NCBI GenBank assembly: GCA_029248335.1
Contig: JAQWJM010000163.1
Span: 1-9,898 of the forward strand
Reading direction: 5' to 3'
DNA from: UBA12014 sp029248335
GTDB lineage: Bacteria > Planctomycetota > Phycisphaerae > Phycisphaerales > SM1A02
Length of the DNA stretch: 9,898 nucleotides
In this document: in pieces, positions 6,619 to 9,898 of the stretch
Position numbering within the stretch: the stretch's first letter is position 1
Layout of the letters: every line of letters begins with the position of its first letter
Notes under the pieces: generated by a model
What the model was told of the DNA's origin: nothing
What the model saw: the letters and a program-made list of their open reading frames with translations, nothing else
The model's database searches: none
Position numbers and translations under genes: made by a program

Positions 6619-7227
6619 TCATCGGACGAGGGCGTCGAGGGACGGCCGCGGAAGTTCGATCACCTGGCCGACGCGGAGGCCGAGTCGGGTCAGATCGCCG
6701 GGCGGGATTTCGAGCGCGTACTTCGCGGGCCGGCGGCTCGAGTATCGCTTGAGACGTCGCTCGTACATGTCCCGGTACTCGTTCGCCCGCCGCGGGGCCT
6801 CCCGCTTCATGCGATGGATCGCGACGATCCGACCCTCGCGGTCGAGGAACGCGGTGTCCATGTCGATCAGGCAGTCGTACATCCAGTAGCTGCGGACCGC
6901 GACGTCCGGGTGGATGAAGAGCATGCCGGTCCGCTTCAGCAGCCGGTTGCGACCACCGAGACCGCGACGCCGGCTGGTGTCGTCGGCGGCGATCTCCACT
7001 TCGAATCGTTCGGTGGCGACCCGGATCGGGATCACCGGCAGGTTCGCCTTGCTTCGTCGCAGGATCTGGAAGGGGATCGGGTCGTCTTCGGCCTTCTCGG
7101 GCGTCGGTGACGGCGCAGGCGGTGGCGTCGGCGGCGGGTCGTCCGTGCCGGCCGCCGTCATCGACGGCATGCAGATGGCCAGGCCGAGGATGGCGAGCGC
7201 GGCGCGGGTGCGGGCTCGGCGATTCAC
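6619..7227 (-). CDS. Secreted DUF192 family protein
   Basis: This 202-aa protein has an N-terminal Arg-rich, hydrophobic signal peptide (residues 1 to about 26, with TAA before the likely cleavage site), a Pro-rich spacer (31-43) and a DUF192 domain (about 68-194). Family blocks are visible: RRRGLGGRNRL (87-96), GMLFIHPD (101-108), SYWMYDCLIDMDTAFLD (113-129) and the PAKYALE block (167-173) leading to GLRVGQVIEL. A charged insert (about 144-162) lies between the core halves. DUF192 proteins are small, mostly exported, all-beta proteins without an established biochemical role. Cys19 does not sit in a proper lipobox, so it is taken as secreted rather than lipid-anchored. GTG at 7227 overlaps the TGA of homogentisate dioxygenase (GTGA, 7224-7227) and has purine-rich GGGAAGG just upstream, so it is translationally coupled to that enzyme. 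Why an exported protein is coupled to a cytosolic dioxygenase is unclear. Confidence 0.92.
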   Translation of the reverse strand: MNRRARTRAALAILGLAICMPSMTAAGTDDPPPTPPPAPSPTPEKAEDDPIPFQILRRSKANLPVIPIRVATERFEVEIAADDTSRRRGLGGRNRLLKRTGMLFIHPDVAVRSYWMYDCLIDMDTAFLDREGRIVAIHRMKREAPRRANEYRDMYERRLKRYSSRRPAKYALEIPPGDLTRLGLRVGQVIELPRPSLDALVR

Positions 7228-8522
7228 GCCTTCCCACCGGCCGGCTTGCGGGTCCGTCCCGTGCCCTTGCCACCCTTGGCGGTTCCATTCCGGGAGATCG
7301 GGGCGCCGTCCGGGCCATGGGTGCCACCGGGCGTGGGGGTCACCGACTCCTCCCAGCTGGCGGGATACGCAGGATCGTCGAGATCGAGCGCGGCGGCGGT
7401 CATGAAGAGCGGCCGGAAGGTGTCGCACATCACCGCGAGTTCGTCGGTGTAGGTCGCTCCGATCGACTTCTCGACGGTGCCGGGGTGCGGCCCGTGGGGA
7501 ATGCCCTGGGGATGGACGGAGATCGACTCCTCCGCGATGCCTCGTCGTGCCTTGTAGTTCCCCTCGACGTAGTACAGGACTTCGTCGGAATCGAGGTTCG
7601 AATGGTTGTAGGGAACCGGAATCGCGCCGTCGTGCCAGTCGAGCATCCGGGGGCAGAAGGAGCAGATCACGAAGTTGTGGCCTTCGAACGTCTGGTGCAC
7701 CGGCGGGGGTTGATGAAGCTTGCCGGTGATCGGTGCGAAGTCGTCGACGTTGAAGCAGTATGGGTAGTAGCAGCCGTCCCAGCCGACGACGTCGAGCGGA
7801 TGGTGCGGGTAGTCGTAGGCATGGACGCAGTCGCGGGCCTTGATGCGGACCTCGAAGGTACCGGCCTCGTCGAAGGTGAGGGGAAGCTCGGGAATCCGGA
7901 GATCGCGCTCGCAGTACGGGGCATGCTCGAGGAACTGACTCGTGGTCTTCGAGAGGTATCTCGGCGGGGGCAGGATGTGCGAGCCGTTCGCGGTCTCGAA
8001 GACGATGAACTTCGGATTCGGCTCGTCTTCGGCCGGCTCGTCGAAGATCATCCGGTAGATGGTCCCCTTCGGAATGACCACGTAGTCCTTCGGGCCGAAC
8101 TCGAGCGTGCCGAACTGCGTGTGGATGACGCCGCGGCCGTGATGGACGAACACGCACTCGTCACCCTGCCCGTTCTTGAAGTGGTAGTCCATCGGTTCCT
8201 CGGGCACGCAGATCGCCATCTCGACGTCCGCGTTCCCCATCACCACCACTCGTCCGGTGATCGGGTCGCCCTTCGGCGGCATGGTGGAGGAGACCAGGTG
8301 CCGCATCCGCATCGTGTCGACCTCGACGTACTCGGGCTTGGTCCCGTAGAGGGTCTTCCAGCCGGTGACCTGGGTCGGCGGATGGATGTGGTACATCGTC
8401 GAGGTGGGACCGACGAAGCCCTCGGTTCCGAATACCTCTTCGGCGTAGAGCCCGCCGTCGGGCCGGCGGACCTCGACGTGTCGTTTGCGGGGCAGTTGAC
8501 CGAGTTTGGTGTAGTACGGCAT
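7224..8522 (-). CDS. hmgA: Homogentisate 1,2-dioxygenase (EC 1.13.11.5)
   Basis: A cytosolic non-haem Fe(II) cupin dioxygenase that opens the ring of homogentisate to give maleylacetoacetate in tyrosine breakdown; its product feeds, after isomerisation, the fumarylacetoacetase encoded opposite. The 432-aa sequence carries YHIHPPTQV (44-52), FVHHGRGVIHTQFG (125-138), PKDYVVIPKGTIYRM (144-158), the metal motif NHSNLDSDEVLYYVEG (306-321) and HPQGIPHGPHPG (337-348). His307 and His343 are 36 residues apart, as are the two His ligands of the human enzyme; the acidic ligand is Asp313 or Glu314, in the SDEV form I expect for bacterial members. The final 34 residues are a Gly-, Thr- and Lys-rich tail beyond the usual fold. 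The ATG at 8522 fits the family N-terminus (MPYYTKLGQLPRKRH) but has a weak Shine-Dalgarno site. It is divergent from the gene at 8755. Confidence 0.97.
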   Translation of the reverse strand: MPYYTKLGQLPRKRHVEVRRPDGGLYAEEVFGTEGFVGPTSTMYHIHPPTQVTGWKTLYGTKPEYVEVDTMRMRHLVSSTMPPKGDPITGRVVVMGNADVEMAICVPEEPMDYHFKNGQGDECVFVHHGRGVIHTQFGTLEFGPKDYVVIPKGTIYRMIFDEPAEDEPNPKFIVFETANGSHILPPPRYLSKTTSQFLEHAPYCERDLRIPELPLTFDEAGTFEVRIKARDCVHAYDYPHHPLDVVGWDGCYYPYCFNVDDFAPITGKLHQPPPVHQTFEGHNFVICSFCPRMLDWHDGAIPVPYNHSNLDSDEVLYYVEGNYKARRGIAEESISVHPQGIPHGPHPGTVEKSIGATYTDELAVMCDTFRPLFMTAAALDLDDPAYPASWEESVTPTPGGTHGPDGAPISRNGTAKGGKGTGRTRKPAGGKA

Positions 8523-8642
8523 GCGGTGGATCTCGAGGGGAATCGACGGTTCGGCGACGGCCGCCCGCCATTTCGATTGACGTCGGGGATCGAACGGTCC
8601 CCATCGGCGGGCTTCGGCATTCTACCCGGCGTTGCCGTATAA

Positions 8643-8662
8643 CGACGATATCGAAGTCGTCG
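8643..8662. promoter_or_regulatory. Inverted repeat in the divergent hmgA / 101-aa gene intergenic region
   Basis: CGACGA (8643-8648) and TCGTCG (8657-8662) flank an eight-base centre that contains GATATC, in the 232-base gap between divergent genes. TAGAAT on the minus strand (8624-8619) could serve as a -10 for hmgA, though no convincing -35 is seen. An operator here is a weak suggestion only. Confidence 0.2.
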
Positions 8663-8754
8663 ATTCCCGGCCCGGTCGTCGAGGTCGCGTTCGACGTCGG
8701 AACGTCCCCGAATTGCGGTACCGTGTCCCGATTCGAATCCTCTGGAGAATTCCC

Positions 8755-9060
8755 ATGTCCGCCCGTTTTCTCATCGCGTCCGTTCAAGACAGCCCAGAAG
8801 GCGCGCAGGTTCCGATCGAGTCGGTTCCGGTGGACGGCGCCGTTCCGACCGATGATCACGTCGCGGACCAGAACGCCTTCCTGCTGATCGCGTTCCCGGT
8901 CATCATGCTCTTCGCGGGGGCGATCCTGCACCTTGCGAAGCGTCGGCCCGCGAACGCCACGGAATCCTGCATGGCGCCGGGTGAGAAGGGCGGCCTGATC
9001 CTCATGGGGATCGGTGCGCTGCTCACGGGCCTCATGTTCGTCTACATCATGGTGGCCTGA
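8755..9060 (+). CDS. Small two-helix membrane protein, unknown function
   Basis: This 101-aa protein starts at an ATG with a good Shine-Dalgarno site (GGAGA, 8744-8748, six bases away). The frame is open further upstream, but no earlier start has a comparable site. Residues 1-39 are a polar, Asp/Pro-rich segment that follows a short N-terminal hydrophobic stretch (FLIASV). Residues about 40-61 (AFLLIAFPVIMLFAGAILHL) and 79-100 (GGLILMGIGALLTGLMFVYI) are clear membrane helices joined by a basic loop (AKRRP), which suggests the loop is cytoplasmic. I recognise no family. It is followed after 24 bases by another small membrane protein gene and then by an RluA-type enzyme, all on the same strand and probably one transcript. 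Confidence 0.8.
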   Translation: MSARFLIASVQDSPEGAQVPIESVPVDGAVPTDDHVADQNAFLLIAFPVIMLFAGAILHLAKRRPANATESCMAPGEKGGLILMGIGALLTGLMFVYIMVA

Positions 9061-9084
9061 CCGCCGCCAGGGGGAATCACCCGC

Positions 9085-9459
9085 ATGATCCGTCTCGTCA
9101 ACATCTTCGGTCTGCTTCTGGTCGGTCTCGGTCTGCTCGCGTATTTCGGCTTCGCCGATGCGGCGGAACGAAGCTGGACCGCGCTCATCCCGGCCTTCGC
9201 GGGGGTGCCGCTGCTGGCGTGCGGATTGATCGGGCGTCGTGAGAGCGCCCGGAAGCATGCGATGCACGCCGCGATGGTGGTCGCGCTGCTCGGGGTGATT
9301 CTGCCGCTCGGGCGATTGATCCCGGTCTCGATCAAGAACGGCTTCGTGTTCGATTCGAAGTCGGGCACGATGATCGCGATGTCCGCGCTCAGCCTCGTCC
9401 TGCTCGTGCTCGGCGTCCGGTCGTTCATCGCCGCCCGGCGGAACCCGGAGGCCCGATGA
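9085..9459 (+). CDS. Small four-helix membrane protein, unknown function
   Basis: This 124-aa protein is almost wholly hydrophobic, with four predicted membrane segments: about 4-22 (VNIFGLLLVGLGLLAYFGF), 31-50 (WTALIPAFAGVPLLACGLIG), 57-80 and 96-117. The loop between helices 2 and 3 is basic (RRESARKH), placing it in the cytoplasm by the positive-inside rule, and the tail AARRNPEAR is also basic. I have a sense of similar proteins in other planctomycetes (the SWTALIPAF...RKHAMHAA pattern) but cannot name a family. GGGGG (9070-9074) ten bases before the ATG serves as the ribosome site. Its stop overlaps the next start as ATGA (9456-9459), so it is translationally coupled to the pseudouridine synthase gene, and probably cotranscribed with the 101-aa gene just upstream. 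Confidence 0.88.
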   Translation: MIRLVNIFGLLLVGLGLLAYFGFADAAERSWTALIPAFAGVPLLACGLIGRRESARKHAMHAAMVVALLGVILPLGRLIPVSIKNGFVFDSKSGTMIAMSALSLVLLVLGVRSFIAARRNPEAR

Positions 9460-9898
9460 GCGAGATCGAACCGACCGTCATCTTCGAGAACGACGAGTTC
9501 CTGGTGCTCGACAAGCCGAGCGGCTGGCACTCGGTGGCGGGCAAGGGCGACGCCCTCGGTGAACGCAGCGTCGAGGCGTGGCTTCGGGAGCGCGATCCCG
9601 AGGCGGAACATCTTCCGGAAGCCGGGCTGATCCATCGGCTCGACCGTGGCACCAGCGGTTGCCTCGTGGTCGCCAGGACCTTCGAAGCGAGCGAGGTCCT
9701 CCAGGAGCAGCTCCGCGACGGCCGAATCGACAAGCGGTACCTCGCGGTGACCGAAGGCCGGCTGCCGAATCGAAAGGGCGAGTTCCAGTTCCACTTCAAC
9801 AGCCGGTACAAGGGCTCGAAGAAGATCAAGGTCACGCGACTGGGCGACCACACGGTGCGGGGTCGATGCCGCTGGTGGAAGCTCGAGGACTTCGATCC
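9456..9898 (+). CDS. RluA-family pseudouridine synthase, N-terminal part
   Basis: The first 147 codons are visible and the gene runs off the window end. HRLDRGTSG (60-68) is the RluA-family signature and Asp63 the catalytic nucleophile that converts uridine to pseudouridine in rRNA or tRNA. ENDEFLVLDKPSGWHS (11-26) is the usual first block of the catalytic domain, and KRYLAVTEG (about 95-103) the usual block after the active site. There is no N-terminal S4 RNA-binding domain, since the catalytic core begins almost at residue 8, so it resembles the single-domain members rather than RluC/RluD. The target position cannot be assigned. The start ATG overlaps the stop of the preceding membrane protein gene (ATGA). 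Confidence 0.93.
   Translation, partial: MSEIEPTVIFENDEFLVLDKPSGWHSVAGKGDALGERSVEAWLRERDPEAEHLPEAGLIHRLDRGTSGCLVVARTFEASEVLQEQLRDGRIDKRYLAVTEGRLPNRKGEFQFHFNSRYKGSKKIKVTRLGDHTVRGRCRWWKLEDFD

Noticed and set aside
6587..7327. Second minus-strand frame overlapping the DUF192 gene (246 codons)
   Set aside because: Pro/Arg/Ser-rich shadow in another frame; the DUF192 frame has the domain motifs and the coupled start.
7107..8642. Plus-strand open frame (511 codons) opposite homogentisate dioxygenase
   Set aside because: Shadow of hmgA, whose own frame matches a known enzyme from end to end.
8632..8754. N-terminal extension of the 101-aa membrane protein
   Set aside because: Start at 8755 has a good Shine-Dalgarno site and the upstream codons give an Arg/Pro-rich sequence through the promoter region.

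Overview
The window is GC-rich, densely coded DNA. It looks chromosomal and probably comes from a planctomycete of the Phycisphaerae type. This is inference: it rests on the C-terminal GC-type dockerin-like repeats of the exported lipoprotein at 2366-4189, on GTG starts with 4-bp GTGA gene overlaps, and on several small exported or membrane proteins of unknown function. No insertion sequences, phage genes, CRISPR arrays, tRNAs or rRNAs were seen.

Layout. (1) 1-747 is the 3' part of an endonuclease/exonuclease/phosphatase (EEP) family gene. (2) 748-1142 has no gene but is not empty. It holds a cluster of dyad heptamers (781-852), then a chain of strong hairpins that ends in an intrinsic terminator with seven T (1080-1108). 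The terminator lies only 34 bases before the next start codon, so the stretch looks like an attenuator, riboswitch-like leader or small RNA. (3) 1143-2255 encodes a two-halved PqiA-like membrane protein. (4) 2366-4189 encodes a lipoprotein with a propeller-like exported domain and a terminal dockerin-like pair of Ca-binding loops.

(5) The centre of the window is aromatic catabolism. An unrecognised 327-aa protein (4270-5253) is translationally coupled to fumarylacetoacetase (5250-6545). Facing it on the minus strand is homogentisate 1,2-dioxygenase (8522-7224), coupled to a secreted DUF192 protein (7227-6619). The two enzymes carry out the first and last steps of the homogentisate pathway (homogentisate to maleylacetoacetate, and fumarylacetoacetate to fumarate plus acetoacetate). 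No recognisable maleylacetoacetate isomerase is present in the window, which makes the unknown 327-aa partner interesting.

(6) 8755-9898 is a plus-strand run: a 101-aa membrane protein, a 124-aa four-helix membrane protein, and the start of an RluA-family pseudouridine synthase that overlaps it by ATGA and runs off the window.

The best candidates for something undescribed are the structured leader at about 884-1108 and the 327-aa protein coupled to fumarylacetoacetase.
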